A stretch of 64,000 nucleotides of DNA from Himantopus leucocephalus. Its lineage: Eukaryota; Chordata; Aves; Charadriiformes; Recurvirostridae. The stretch spans positions 80,742,139 through 80,806,138 of the forward strand of contig RSEF01000003.1 of assembly GCA_003993805.1 (NCBI GenBank). Reading direction: 5' to 3'. Positions 1 through 14,500 of this stretch are shown in pieces; the first letter of the stretch is position 1; every line of letters starts with the position of its first letter. Position numbers and translations under genes: made by a program. The notes under the pieces were generated by a model. That model was not told the origin of the DNA, ran no database searches, and saw only the letters and a program-made list of their open reading frames with translations.

Positions 1-3000
1 ATGACTGGCAAGGGATTGCCATATTAGCTTTGCTCTTTATGTCAAATTATGTATTTTTTAAAGGGTTATTCAGGAGTTACCTCATGAATTATCTGTCTTC
101 AACTATACAGTGACTAGCTGTTCTAACAGACATGTAAAGCCCCCATCCCCTCACCCCACATACTATTAAATAAAGAAAAAAAACCAACTCCCACTTTCTT
201 TTGCATGTTTAAGAAAACATCTAAAAGCACTGAATTTAGCTGTTGTCTTCATTAGGGGTTTTGTTTGTTTGTTTATCTCATCATGATAGGACAAAGGCAA
301 TGACTGCTTTTCCTCACCACTTATCAGAGCGGATTAAGGTCTTTGTAAAACATGCTGTTAATTACAGATTATCCCAAATAACAGAGTGGAAGACATATTA
401 GTGCATTCAGCTATATCTATGGCAGCTTCTATCATGGGTTTTGGAAAATTGCATTCATTAAAACATTCAGAATTTATTCTACTGTAAAAAAATTTACATT
501 ATATTATCCTCTTGACTTCTCATAAAACTCTGATACTCAATGAGATTTTTGATAAAATAACCTTCTTATTCATAACACTACATATTTAATTCACTTGTTA
601 GCTTCTCATTTCTGAGTAATGATTTACTCAGCTATGTTTTTAAAGAGAAGAAAATTACTGAACTCATGTACTCATGGGTGTTTTACATGCTGTAATTACA
701 CACAGGTATTTAACATGCATATGAATTGCACCAAACTGTAGTCAGAAGACAAAATCAGAGATGCATGGAGGTAATAAAAATCATTTATTATAAGCTTTAT
801 TTTATCATTTAGAATACATTTTTTTACCAGCAGTTCTTAAATTTCTGATCTGTGACAATAGAGAGTATGTTTTCAGCTTGTGTGGAAAAGTAAAAATACT
901 CCATTTTTAATCCAAGATTACATTCTTAATGCTCATTATTTTCTTGATCATTTCTGCAAAGTTAGCATTAAGCTTTGGTTAAAGGTGCAGTCTTTTTTGG
1001 TGCTCATTTGTGTTGGACTTTTCAGTCTTTTGATCTCTGTCCTGCACTAATAATCCACTAATAATCTTCAGGGTATGTTGAAGTGAATGTTTATAGATAC
1101 TGTGAATGAAATACACATATTACTAAAAATAAAAGATTCTTCACCATTTTCATGTCAGTTAAGTTTTTCTAATGAGTAGCTAATTAATTATGGACTACGC
1201 AACAAAATATATTTTTCAAAAGAAAATAATACTTCACATGGATTTTTTTAAAGTGCTTATTTTTCTCCTGTAGCACTCAACTACACTTTTGCTACAAACA
1301 GTTTTCCATCCTGATCAAAAGAAGTTAGTGTTGGATTTGACAGAGATGAGAAACATAGTTTCTGAAAAAATTAACATTCTTAGGCACTAGAACTGTATCA
1401 GTAGAGCAGACGACATAACTAGTTATTTTATTAAAATGAGTAGATGTTTTCACATAAAAGATTTTCTTTCCCAGCCTTGTCATATCTGATGCTTGAAAGG
1501 CATGAACAAATGAAGACACGACAGAAGAGAACAAAGAAGATGACTGGATACCGTGATAACAAGGCTTATGGCAAAAGACTGAAAAAGTCACCATTGTCTA
1601 ATCCTGTACCAGAGAAGACGGAGGGAAGATGTGATTCCAGTTCTCAGCTCAGAAGGTGAGCTGCCTCAAAAACAGGAAGGATCACCTGTTCCATATGACT
1701 GCAGGGTGTGCAACAAAAGGCAATAGGCTTAAATTGCGCTAGATGAGGTTGGAGTGGGTGTACAAAAAAAAACCTGTTAGAGGGAGTTAAGTACAGGAGA
1801 TTTCACAACCTACCAGGCAAAGCTGTGCAGCAAGCTCAGCCCTGGAAATGTCACATGCCAAAACATTGTCATTGCTCTGTGCTGGTGGAAGGAGAATGAA
1901 CTAGATGATACCCTCTGTTTCGCTCAGGAGACTATGAGACCTTTTATGTTATAAAGTTAGGGAGAGCATTGCTTTTGGGAATGCTGTCATTTGCCATTTT
2001 ATTTTCCCCATATTAAGAAGAGACACTGATTTTTATTAATGTAGTACTAAACCTAAAGTATTCATTACCACTGCACCTCTAAGAAACTGGTTAACATAAG
2101 ATAACAGATTTAACATAAAGTAACGTTGTGACTTGTGTATTTTACTGTAATTAATGGATATTTTTGTCATTTTTCTTCATATTCAGTGCTATACTGTAAC
2201 TTTTTTTTTTTATTTTGTCTGGCAAACTGGAGACAGACATGCATTCCTGATTTAACAGCTGTACTACCTGACAGTTGTTTGTAGTGGCATTATAATTCAG
2301 TATTGTCTTCATTCATCTGTTTATACATCATCTGTGACTGTAAATCAGGAGCGGGCTCTCATTATCAAAAACCTTGCTCATTTCCTTCACAATCCTTACT
2401 TACTCTTAGTTAATTTTTCAAGCAAACATAATGATGCAAAAATTTAGGGTGTTTGTAATTGTAGTACCTGTAACAGGTGAAACAGCACTGAATAAAAGAA
2501 CGCTTTTGAGAACACAATTAAAAGTATTTGTCAGAATGAATCTGGCACTAGAAGATTATTTATTAAAATATTCAATAAATATTTAACAAATACCTAGTAT
2601 GTGGGGAACATTCACAATCTTCTCTCCCTCTCTCTCTTAATAAAACCTTAGGCTGTTTTTCACCTTTTGGTCAGTTAATACTCCTACCTGTTCTAGTATC
2701 TGATCAAAAGTGGAGAAAAGGAAATCTGTATTTTTCTCTGACACTAGATTTAGAGTGACAGATGATGGACCAGAAGTGAAAGTGAAGTGTAATTATGTCT
2801 TTCACATTAACAGAGTTACCAGTTATAATCAAAGCTAAGTGCTTGTCACACTCAGCGCAACATGAGCCCTCCGTGTCACTGATCAAACCACTGTGCTGCC
2901 GGTCACTGTCAAGCTGAAAGTGCCATTAGGAAAGAGCTGACCCCATTAAACAAATGGATAAAGGCATGATTCTAGAATAACTACATACTTAAAAATAGCA

Positions 3001-4853
3001 CAAATCTGTAGTTTTCATAAGTGTGGATCTTTGTGATACTGTTATATATCCATGATAATGCTTTCTTCTCCTGTTTTGCTTCATACGTATTGCTCCTCTC
3101 TTGCACCCTAATTTTCCAACCTTGAATGCTGGGGTCCCTCCATATATTTAATGAAACCTGCTAATAAATCTCCAAATCTCCTCAAATAAGCAGTCCTACT
3201 GCAGACTCAGCTCTGTCTCCCGTGATTTTACTAGTGACAAAATAAGATTTGTGCTCTGACAGAGTAAGCATTTGCTTTATCAAAAAGCATATTAGTGTGG
3301 GCATGTCTCAGCATAATGTGCACCAAAATCTGAGATTATGACTAACTTGTTCTGCTATTAAGTGAATGATTAAATTATTTAGGTACATAGAAATGGAGCA
3401 TTGAGCTTTTCAGGAATTATGTGTAGTTGTCTCATGTCTAAGTCTGTGAAAGTCTAAGAGCTTTTAGTTTATAAAGTTACGTTTATGGGAAAGACTGGTC
3501 TTTGCATAGGGAAGAGAAGGCTGTGAGAAACAGGAATTCTGCAACAGATTCCCAAGACTTCAGGACTATAAATTCACATGGGTTCTGCAGTCTCTTTACC
3601 TTTGCCTAATCTCTCAGTACCCAGTACAGAGGTAATGGGAGTAGAAGAGGGGAGACAATGCTTGTTTAGGAAGTTGTTTGGATTAAAGCACACAGAATTG
3701 TGTTTCATGGTCAAGTCTTGCCAGTGAATCTTTATAAGGTAAACAATAATATAAAACACAAGAAAATGGCATCGTATCTAAGTATGTCATCTTTCAGATG
3801 CATGTAGACAGGTATTTGAAGTGGTGCACATTACCTCTTAATGTTTAATGGCCAAACCAACAATAGGCCAGTGAAAGTAAGTCCCAGTAGAAAGTCTGCA
3901 TTACAAATCTCTGGCCTTGAATGAGGCTGTGAAGCCTGTAGAATTATGTTAATCATATACTGTTTTCAATGCAAACGTTTATTTAGGCTACTGTACAAGA
4001 ACATTAGTGTGCCGGTGCTGTGTCAGACTGCAGTTTTCACTGCGGTTTACCTTACTAAGACATGCACAATCCATGAAAACTTTAGAGGACATTGATCCAA
4101 ATACCTCATACAACCCAAAGGAGTAAGCGGAGCTGCAGTTGATATGATCCAAGATTACAGAATCCGCACAACGTTTTCCACATGCTGGATTCATCTGTTA
4201 GGAACAGGATGGCCATGTTTCCACTCAGGATTTATAAATAGTGTTAGATCTACTGCATATCCTGAAGTCCATCAAGACAAGTTCATCATAACTGCTGGTA
4301 CTAGCGCAGGTAAGCTCTTAAACCTCCAGGAATCCCAGACAGTATAGACAATTCTTTTTGTGTCAGAAACACAGAATTTACAGCCAGAAAAAGAACATGT
4401 GGTACATCTAGTTAAGGGAAGAGGGAGATGAGAAATTGCAGTCCCACTACAGTTCTAATAAGTATGCCTAAGGCCTTCTCACTTCCCTCTGCAGCTCTTA
4501 CTGGAAAGAGGGAAGTGAGAAACACTGGGAAATTTCGCCACCTCATTCTCCTGAACTCCTTGGTGCAGCTTTTCCCCAATTACTGAAAGCTAAGTCCTTG
4601 TCAGAAAAATAAAACTATCAGAAAAAGTACCAATTTTGCATTGTGCTCACCAAACACATTCATTGCAACACATTGTGTAGCTCCTACAATAATAAGTGTT
4701 CCTCCCTTTTCTGTTTGTCCATTAATAAATGGCTATGTTTGGCTGTTTTAACCTGGATTATCCCTGAATGAGATAGATGGGCTACTTCAAAATTTGGAGC
4801 TTTAGTATTTCTGCCTTGCTGAAACTTTATAGCTCTTTTAGCACTTCATAAAT
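1..4853. other. AT-rich unique DNA, no gene seen
   Basis: No recognisable gene, RNA gene or interspersed repeat is seen in this stretch. It is AT-rich with short homopolymers (an A run near 1,768 and a T run near 2,201) and a brief CT stretch near 2,620-2,638. The small open frames (up to about 71-89 codons) have no recognisable domain and lie on both strands at similar density, as expected by chance. A splice-donor-like GCAG/GTAAGC lies near 4,310, but I found no convincing paired acceptor. It is probably intergenic or intronic. Confidence 0.55.
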
Positions 4854-4889
4854 AAAAAAAAAAAAACAAACGAGATTTTTTTTTTTTTT
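4854..4889. repeat. A13 / T14 inverted homopolymer pair
   Basis: A run of 13 A (4,854-4,866) is followed after a 9-base spacer by 14 T (4,876-4,889). In RNA or single-stranded DNA this could fold into an all A-T stem of about 13 bp. It may simply be two adjacent slippage-prone homopolymers. Confidence 0.8.
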
Positions 4890-7780
4890 AAAAGAAGAAA
4901 GTGAGACTGGAGAGACCAGTTAAGGAATGAGCCCCAAAACTATCAAGGGAGCAGAGCTCAGGTTTGTGGAAATATTGACTAAACAATGATTAAGCATCCA
5001 TTTTACTCCAGGTGTGCTCTGACTATTATTCTTATTATGGAGGCACCATTATTTTCTCCCAAATGCTACCAGATTTCAAAGTGAGAACTGCTGTTAGCAA
5101 ATTTAAAGGAGAAAAACTAGACTGTATATCAAGTAGTCCTTCAGCTGATTTGTCTTTTCTTTAATTTGGGAACAGAACACTCTGTGTAGATGTGCTATTC
5201 TGACCCAAATGGATCAAAAAGACAAAAAAGCTATGTTAAAATTTTTCAGTCACAAGAAGAGGCAACAGGATCCTGCTGCAGCCTGGCCAATGGGAAAAAC
5301 AGGCACCAGTGAAACCATCCTTAGGCACTGAAACTTGTGGAAGGAAATAAAAAATGCTGCTTTTTAACTAAGTGGAAGTGTTGTCAACTTTTAACAAATC
5401 TCTCAGTAATCTCAATAAATCAACTCAGCATTATTCTTTCAGATGAAGCTTAAATTCTCTTTTCTCATTATAGGAATCTACAGTGCCTAAGCTGATTCCA
5501 TCGAAACGTATGTGTTATATAGTATATGCATGCTATCTTACCACGTGTTTCCAAAGTGAACTAATATTGGAATACAAAATGAATAGAAATCGTATTTATT
5601 TATTAAGCAAAGAAAGGAATTATGTCTAGTATGTAACACAGAATTTAATTTATTGTAGACAGCAAAATCAATTTTGAAGTTGCTTCAAGATAAATGATAA
5701 TTTTATCATTAAAGCAATTACTCCCTTGCTCATGGTGAGCAAAGTTTGGTGACCAAAAGTATGACAGGTTTGTGAAATAAATGCAGCTTAAGCAAAAAAT
5801 ATTGAACTATATAGATCTGTGCCTTTGTTGAGGTGACCTGTACAAGGACTGGAATTAGGATAATGAATCAAGATAAGAAACAAATCTTGGTTTAATATTT
5901 TGCAGCAGCTATGGCATCACTTTTCAAGTGGATTCCAGCTTCTGAGGTAAGACGGTATAATTACTGTATGGAATATGGTTTTATACATAGGTTACAAGAG
6001 CAGCAGTGTGGGTTACTGAATAGAACACTCACTGAGCTAGGAAAATCTACCATTAACTTTATGGTGGGACTGCATATCTAATATCAGTCATCATGTCTTT
6101 GCACTACTGCTTCCATCGAGATCTTGTCTGCCTTACCTGCTCAGATTTGAAGCTGAGATTGTATGTATAGACAGGGACTGGCAGCACACGCAGTAAAACC
6201 TTGATCCTGGCAGCCATTTAATAGATTATGTAATGGTGATTCTTGTATAGATACATGTATATTTATATAATATATAAACAGATACACACATATACACATA
6301 GCTAATACATTTATTGGATATATTACAACTTATTTACCCTATATATCTGATATCATGTATATTATGCGTATTTAATACCTATAATTGTATGATTTATAAA
6401 CTTCAGGCTGCTACTCATACAACATAAAAAGAAACACACCTTGACTCAGTCAACCGAAAATCTCAGTTTTATTCTGAGTGTCCAGGTAAGTTGCTATACA
6501 ATTCTACTGTTTATAAAAATGTCTTCCAGTTCGATACTGTAGGCAGGGAAAACATTTTTTTGTCATTGGATTGAATCAAACACCTAACTAGTGTGAATTT
6601 TTGCCATTGTATGTATACAAACTTTAGGCCCTGTTTTTTCTTTAGTAAAAAAATGCTTAATGGACTAAAAAAAGTGTAAAGAACTTGCCAGATCAAACTT
6701 AAATTTGCAAAGAATTTGTGATATTTTCCTTGATTTTAGTTTCATCCTCTGTTCTTTTCATCTTGTCCCTACTGTCCTTTCAAAAAAACCTCTTAAAACA
6801 AATGATTTTTCAAATTTATATACTATTTTAAATATTTCCCATCACTAAATCTCTCTGAAGTTGTAAATCCAGTTATAAAACTGTTATAAAATCCAGTTAT
6901 AAAAATTCCATTATTGACCTTATTATTCCCATTATTTCAACAATGCCTTTTCAGTACCATGGAACCTACAATTCATAATTGGTGTTATGATTGTTTTGTA
7001 ATCAGGAATTAACATCTTTCTGGCTTAAAATGTCATTTTACAGCAACCCGTTATGGTAATGAATTTCTATATGTTTATGGGTGGTTTGTGACCTGACATT
7101 CACATTTTCATCTTTTTTTGCCCTCTCTCTTATAATTCTTCACAGTCTTATTCTAGTGCCATTAGCATTTTAGCTTCTACTGAAAGTTGTTATTCAATTT
7201 TTCAAATTATTCTGTATTATTATTCATTTTCACATTTTTCACTGTCTATATAACCTCTTCCATTTTTGACTTGTTGATGAATATGCACGTTACTTCGGGC
7301 CTTTCTTGAAACCAACAGCTAACACTGAGTTCAGCTGAAACCTACATGAATATCCAATCAGCCTTCAAGAGAAATTGCTTTGGATAAACCTTTCCAAGCC
7401 AGCATGATTTCTATGGTATTTTGTAAACTAGACAAAGCTAATACTCTTCAATAACACTTGTTTTCTAGCAGAGTTTCTTAGGACTTTGTACATTGATGGG
7501 ATACCAAAAGAACTGCCCATATTGAAATCTTTTCTGACCTCTAATTTTTGACTGAAATTTGTATTTTACCTGCAGACAAAAATTCTTCTGTCCATGCAGA
7601 ATTATTTTTTTTTCCCCCATTAAAAATGATGCAAAATTTGTTCTTCACTGTGCAGTGTTTTCCCAGGGAACTCTTCTTCCTTTTTATCCATATGCTTTCC
7701 CCTGATGCTGGATTTTAAAATCCGTAGTTGGAGAAATGTATGATCAACAACAGGTTTATTTTAGACAACCATGTACTGCA
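4890..7780. other. AT-rich unique DNA with low-complexity AT patch
   Basis: No gene is supported. An AT-rich low-complexity stretch of TATA-type words spans roughly 6,240-6,375. A 16-base word beginning AAATCCAG occurs at 6,865 and again at 6,889 (24-bp period). A short acceptor-to-donor segment at 5,906-5,946 is discussed as a weak exon candidate in the findings. Confidence 0.5.
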
Positions 7781-8520
7781 AATAAAAACAATCCTAACAG
7801 CCACCACTTGCAGCACAGACTTCCAAGGGAGAAAACAATCTCCTGTTTGTAAGAGCTCATCCAGCACAACAACCTGTCTGAAGCTATGAGATCTGTCAGG
7901 TCCTTTATGCCATGAGCCTGAAGATCATTGTCTGCCCACTACAGCCATTTTGTAACAGCACTTTCAGTAGTGCCTCCTGCTGATTCCCCACATTCAAAAC
8001 CACATGCCTGTGGGCCTTTGCACTGCTTTCTACCCTTGTTTCCAGACACATCCTATAGAACTCCATCTGATACCGTGGTAGTGCTATGCTCTGCAGCATT
8101 TAGGACTGCAGGAGTGTACTTGTGCACATCCTCTTTTTTCATGATGTTACTTTTCTTGGAAAGACATTTTAGGTCTTGAATTCTTCTTGGCAATGACCTG
8201 TTCCACAAAAGGAAAAGAAACTTTAAGAAAGATAGCAATGCAGACACCACTAGCTCTCCTGACCCCAGGAGGCACAGGCCCGGAGTGAAAAATCAATGTA
8301 TTACAAACCATTTAAACCAAGAAGTTGAAAGTGCACCACAAATTGCTGTCATGATTGAAATACGTTTCTTTAACTGATAAGAAGGAAGAAAAAGTGCATA
8401 CAAAGGTTTCCTCAGAAAGAGTCTATTCAACTCAGCTGATGGAATGGGACATCTTGCTTTATACATTGCTTTCATCCAGGATGAAACTGACTTGCTTCTC
8501 ACTGACATAGAAATAACTTC
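7781..8520. other. Segment with clustered minus-strand open frames, unidentified
   Basis: Three overlapping or consecutive minus-strand open frames (8,508-8,293, 8,250-8,053, 8,099-7,905; 64-71 codons each) cluster here, and GC content is slightly above the surroundings. I recognise no domain in any of them. They could be fragments of an old retrocopy or transposon interrupted by stops and frameshifts, or chance frames. A plus-strand frame (7,928-8,179) overlaps them and is equally unrecognised. Confidence 0.2.
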
Positions 8521-11500
8521 TATAGAACTATCCTTATACCCACCAATCAGTTGTACAATTGACCTTTTCTTCCCCTGTTACTTCTAGTAAAAAGTTATCC
8601 TAAAAAAAAGTCTTTTTGTGGGGCTTCACTTTTCCTATTTGCTGAGAACTACTCATGACTCTGCTAGGATGTTATATCTTTGGGTAAACTTGATACTTAT
8701 TATTTGATGACTTCTCTTGTGTTTCCGTTATTTTATTAATTACAATCTAAATACAAAACCTAAATGTAATTGATTTTTCTAATTATCTAACACTGTTTTT
8801 TTTTATCTAGCAGTATGTTTCCTGCTATTACTGACTGCAAACTATCTTTTCAAGCAACTCTTCTACTATAAGTATTAAAATACAGACTTCCTCTGAGGCA
8901 AAGGCTGGTATTATGTAGAGCTAATGATCTATAGAAAGCAATATATTTGATCTAGACCTTTTGAAAGGTAAGGCATTTCCCCCCATGTCTGTTTCCTGGA
9001 AGGTCCTGAGCAGCTCGAGCTGCTCTTCATATAAGATGATCAATACCATGTAATGGTGTCTTCTGCTTTGTCCCATAACATCTCAATCAGTCATCAGAAA
9101 TCCAAAAGCAAACGGATGCTTCTCAGAAGTAGTGAGTCTCCTAATGGAATAATAAAAACCAAACAAAACCAAGACAAAACAGGACAGGAAATAGACTGTT
9201 TTAAGAACATTGGAAAAAAATTCCAATCAGGGATGACCTAATTATAAGCTTAAAACCTGGAGCCTCAAGGAGGAAGTTTACACGCAGTACTTATCTGAGC
9301 CTTCCTACTCAGAAACACAGAAGAACCGCCACAGTTGAAAGGGCTGGCAAAAATTTTATGAGGAATTGCAGAGAAGGAGTGTGGGAGGCCCATAGAGGAT
9401 TAACGTACTGTTGTTCATTATGCAGCTCCACAAATGACAGCTTGACCCAATCTTTACTCTTCCCCAGCCCCATTACTTTCCAGTTTTCAACTCCCCCTGT
9501 TTTATCAATGGAATAATTTTTCATCCCTTGTCTCCAGCACTTCAGATGTTTGAGCTGATGGAGATTACAGATATACTGAGTGAAATCCTGTCCAGGTTTT
9601 TAATTTATATTCTGTGGAAGTTTTAACTAAAAGCTTACTTTCTTGCACGGATGTTAGTTAGGCTAAAGCCATACTACATTTACAGCTGGAGCTTGAAATT
9701 GGCAGCATTATGTGTTCGGATCATCTGAAATTAATAATAATTTTCGACAACTGCCAAATCATTCTTAGTTTGGAATTGCAATTCTGTATTTCTACACTGG
9801 CCAAACACCCTGCTGATGTTTTGTGCTCTGTCCTTTTAGTTAACTAATCATTATTCAACAGCCGTAGACTTATTTGACAGGTACAAGCGAGTTGATAATT
9901 TGTGTTAACACAGACATAGGTTGTCTTACCTACCGCAGGAAAGTCACGCATTTTCAAACTGTGTTATAAAAATCCTCCAAAAGTTTGCCTGATGTGATAG
10001 ATATCTTAAAAGAATTAACAGTAGCTTATGCTCTTCTGCTTAACTTTGTTCATGCCTTTTTCTCTCTTTCTCCCCAATCTACATATTAGTTATCCTGACT
10101 GTCCTGAAGCTGGACAGTATTGTCCGGTTTAAGTGAGAAAATGCTCCATCCTTTTCTTCAAAGCTTTCTACAGCACCCAACACAATGGAGACAAGAACCA
10201 TCTGGCATGACTGTAATAAACTGACTTCTTTCCATCCCTGAAAACTTTTTGCATTTGCCAAAATGGTTTTTTTCCTAGATTTTTTTCCTCTTTTTCTCTG
10301 TAGATGAAAGATTATGAACAGCTGTGTAGGTTTTTATTTAAATTTGCAATTGAACTAATAGATTTCCCTTTGTTTGGTTTTTCTTTTTTTATTATTTTTT
10401 TATTTTTTATTTACACCTCCAGACAGGCAAACTTACTCGGCTTTAGCCTACACCATTATTTGTTTTTTCTAGGTTCTAGGTCGGCTTGACAGTGAACACA
10501 TGCTGTACATACTGACATTATGTGCGGTTGAATTCATTTCTGCAAGGTATTGAATGCATTATCCCTGTTCAATAAAGAAATTATTCACATTCTTATATTC
10601 TTTGCTGATCAATATATAATGACCCCTTCTGACATCTTCACAGTGAATTTCTTATCCTATCCCAAAACTACTTACGATAGTCAGAATTGAAGTACACAAG
10701 TAATATCCGATTAATTTTTCTCAAACTTTAATTCTTTCAGAAAGAACGAAAAGGAAAAATGAATTTGAGGAGCCCTAAGTAAGAGAAATTTTTTTATGCA
10801 CATATCTTTTTGGTAGGCTCCAGTTTTGAAACTCATTCCATTCTCCTCTTCTATCTGGCTTAATTATATCAGAATATAGGACAGTCTGTGCTAAGAGATA
10901 AAATAATCTTCATAATCTGTAATTCCACTGATTTTCTGTCTTTCAAAATGTCTTTTCTATTGTGCCTAATGATGGCTTTAATATCGTGCTTAATGTCACT
11001 TTCTCTATTTTCTAATCAGAAAAAAGTACTGAAATAAATATACCCACACATGTTGAAGTTAAGTACAAAGTAAACTCTCCTTTCCTCTTTGGTTGTTGTA
11101 AAGTAGATGAAGCCTGGTGTTAATCTTCAGAGATTCAGCTCTATAGAAGGTATTCCAAGATAGGGCAGTATCACAAGTGAGAAGATATTTGACCATATTG
11201 CTCTAGCCACAGGTGGAAGAACTATCATACTGACAATTGCCTCTGTTGAGCAACCAATCATGATTGGAATTAAAAGTTATTAAAGTCAGGACAGAGGTAT
11301 ACAGGCAGAGGTTCTCAAAAAGGATTTGAGATTTCCTAACTGTCCTCTACAGTAACTGGATGTAGTGTCTTCTGTAAATTATTCTTTTTAATGAATATGA
11401 GGCTCTACACCTCCTCTTAAAATACACTTTCCTTGGCTTATCACTCATTATAATTGCATTTTGGCACTTTTTAATGGTGACTGTGCACTTTTTTCACAGC

Positions 11501-14500
11501 TGTCAACTGAAACGTAAGTTGAAATGTACTATTCTTCTTCAAATCTCAGACAATATTGGAGTTCTATTGTTTTATAAGCCAGTAAAGCATAAAGAGAAGG
11601 GACGTATGTTGAAATTGAGTTGAATTTGACCTTTAATACTTGTGTCCAGTAAAGTTGATATCATTTCCAGAAAAGGCATGATTTTAATAATATATTTTTA
11701 TGCAGTGCAGGTGTATATAGCAATGTTAACAAATACTGGTTTAGCACAGGACTAATAAATACATTCTTCTTATCATCGTATCTGGAAGAAGTCTGTGCTG
11801 GACTATAACAGTGCTTTCAGGATGGAAAGAAGAGAGATTCTGATCTTCCATAATTAGTAATATCCTAAAAAAAAATTGTTGCAGGAAGGCCTAGGAGTCG
11901 TATTTGGAAACTAAGCACAGTCAATTGTATGCTTACATTAAGGCACCTTCAAGCCCTATAAATATCTATATAAATGGCCTATTTGGGGATCTTCATGTAT
12001 ACAAATTTAATTAAAGGCCAATGCAAATTCACACATATAGAAATACGCAAAATATGTTACAGCACAGTTAATATTTTCTAAGTCAAGTTATTAACAAACA
12101 GGACATGTTATGAGACCATCAATTTATGTCCTCCTTCATGGAAGAAGGAGTTGTGTTAGGAATACTTCTGTGGAGGAAGACAGGCTCTGTAGGAGACAAA
12201 TTGCTAGACTGTTGTTTTAAACTTCTCTCAGCTACCTTGAATACACAGATAACCAGTGTCCTGTTTGGTTTTGTTTTCTAGGATTGCTAAGCTAATAAGA
12301 CTGCTAGAATTAAGACACAGTATGATGTTGTCTTATGTGCAGGTATATAGTTAATTCTCGATATTTCATGTGCAGTAGAAACTGTCAGCAGCAGATACAG
12401 TAAAACAAACTCCAAGAATGATAAAAGAAATAATGGTTCCCTCTGTGGCAGAATAGCACAGAACTGCTTCAGACGGAAGTCCCAGGAGCCCAGGGTTTAT
12501 GGGGGTAGACTAGCACTTTCAGGCTAACCTAGAGCACGTAACATAGCATGTGTACTTTTATTCTTGCTCTGCCCACTGGTCGCCTTCCCATCAAAACAAA
12601 GGTATGAGGATAGTGGGGTAGGAAACCACCTGGACCTCAGTCCTTACCTTACTCTCAGCAGAGAAATAGACTGTGGCCAAAGCACACACCTGAAGAATGA
12701 GTTGGGAAGTACTCCTGGGCACTGCAGCATACACACGGCAATAGAGACTTTAGCTTCATCACTACTTTAAAAGAGAATATTTGTCAAGATCGAAGAACAG
12801 GAGAATAGGTGACACTAGGATCTGCAAGCAGTGGTAATAGTTAGATAAATTGAAGGGAAAAGGTAAGGGAATAGTTAATCTGCAGAGAAGAGATCAATAA
12901 AAATGCTGAACAATTATTCAAGTTGAGGGGAATAATACACAAATTCTTTCAGCTTCCATGAGAAAGAAGATGCTCCAGATAAACCAGCACAGCCATGGAT
13001 AATTTTAGAAGGAAATGAACAGAGACCATGATGTTGTATTAATCATTTGTTTTGCTGTAACTTTATAAGATCCAAATGCTTGGAGTTTTCTAAACTACCA
13101 CGGAGAGATTTTCTTCCAGACATCCTTGTAAAATTGCAGATCTATTTGCATTTTACAAGAATGATGGTATACCTGATGGTCTTTAACCTTTTTTACCACG
13201 CTTTGAAAACACTGAACAGTGGGTTTTAGATCTACTACCAAAAATGGCATTATTACAGCTACTTGCATGAAAAAAGCCACAAATGCAAGACATTAGTATA
13301 ATGAACTGAATTTCAAATAGTGATACTATTCACTGCAGAAATGCTAGATGAACTAGAAGGAACAAGTGAATGAAAAGCGGGTATATAAATAATATAGCCT
13401 GTCGAAGTGTAGGACAGACAATGGATGAAGGACATTGCATCAGTATCAGACTTCACCCCCCAGATTAGTTGCATTTATGGTAAAACCCTCTTACAGTGTT
13501 CTGCAAGCATAAAAAGAAGGGTATTTAATGAATTTATTGAAACAATAAGGGGCAGTTACAGTTGTTGGTGCAATATAGACAAAGGACTTACTGCAAATAT
13601 TAAATTTTAAACTGATTTACATCTGATTTAACAAGCGTACTTTCTGGAATCACAGCTTCTCTCCTGAAAACTCCTCTCCTACGCATTTAAATTCAGCTCA
13701 GAGATATCTAAAGGTTAATGGTTTGTCTAACACCCAAAATGGCAGCTCTAGCAGAAAACTCAGGAGGTTTTTTTCTATCATTCTCCAGCTGTAGTTAGTA
13801 GTTCATAGCTTGATCATAGTCCATGAGCTTGAACTGCCTTTCCAGTAAAGTCACCATAAAGCTTCTTTGTTCACTTCTGAAAGGAAATCATTTCCCATGG
13901 AATATATTTCATATTGCAAGAACACACTGAATTCCAAAGGTTTTCAGTGGTTTTATTTATTGTATATCTTAATATTAAATATCTGTTCACTGTTTCTTCA
14001 CTAGTAGGCATATCATGCTTTACTAGAGCAGAAAAGATTATTTAAATGTGCTGTTCTTCACATCCTAGGTGCTGTCAAGATTAGGAGTTAGCCTAACACA
14101 ACAGAAGTTCTTCCATACACCTTCATGAAAATATGTTTACAGATATTTAAACTACATTTCACATCTTTCATTTTTACTTTATGGTGAGTTCTAGGAATAA
14201 ATACATTAAATATTTTGCCTTTGTTCTCATAAACGAAAACCATAAAATATCAATAAAAAGACAAAAAAAATCTGAGATCACCAGGTGAAAAGTCTCTAGT
14301 AGGGGGCATCTTACAAAAGTTCATAAACTTGTTACACCTTATTTATTAATCATGCTGTCAAGTATTAATGGGGGGGGGGATACTATATAGGTAAAAGATA
14401 GATTTGCAGAGACAAATATACATTATGTAAACCTGCAGGGTACCTCACAACATTTATCTTTCTTCTATTTTTGTAAAAGAAAACACCTAAAATTGCCTTA

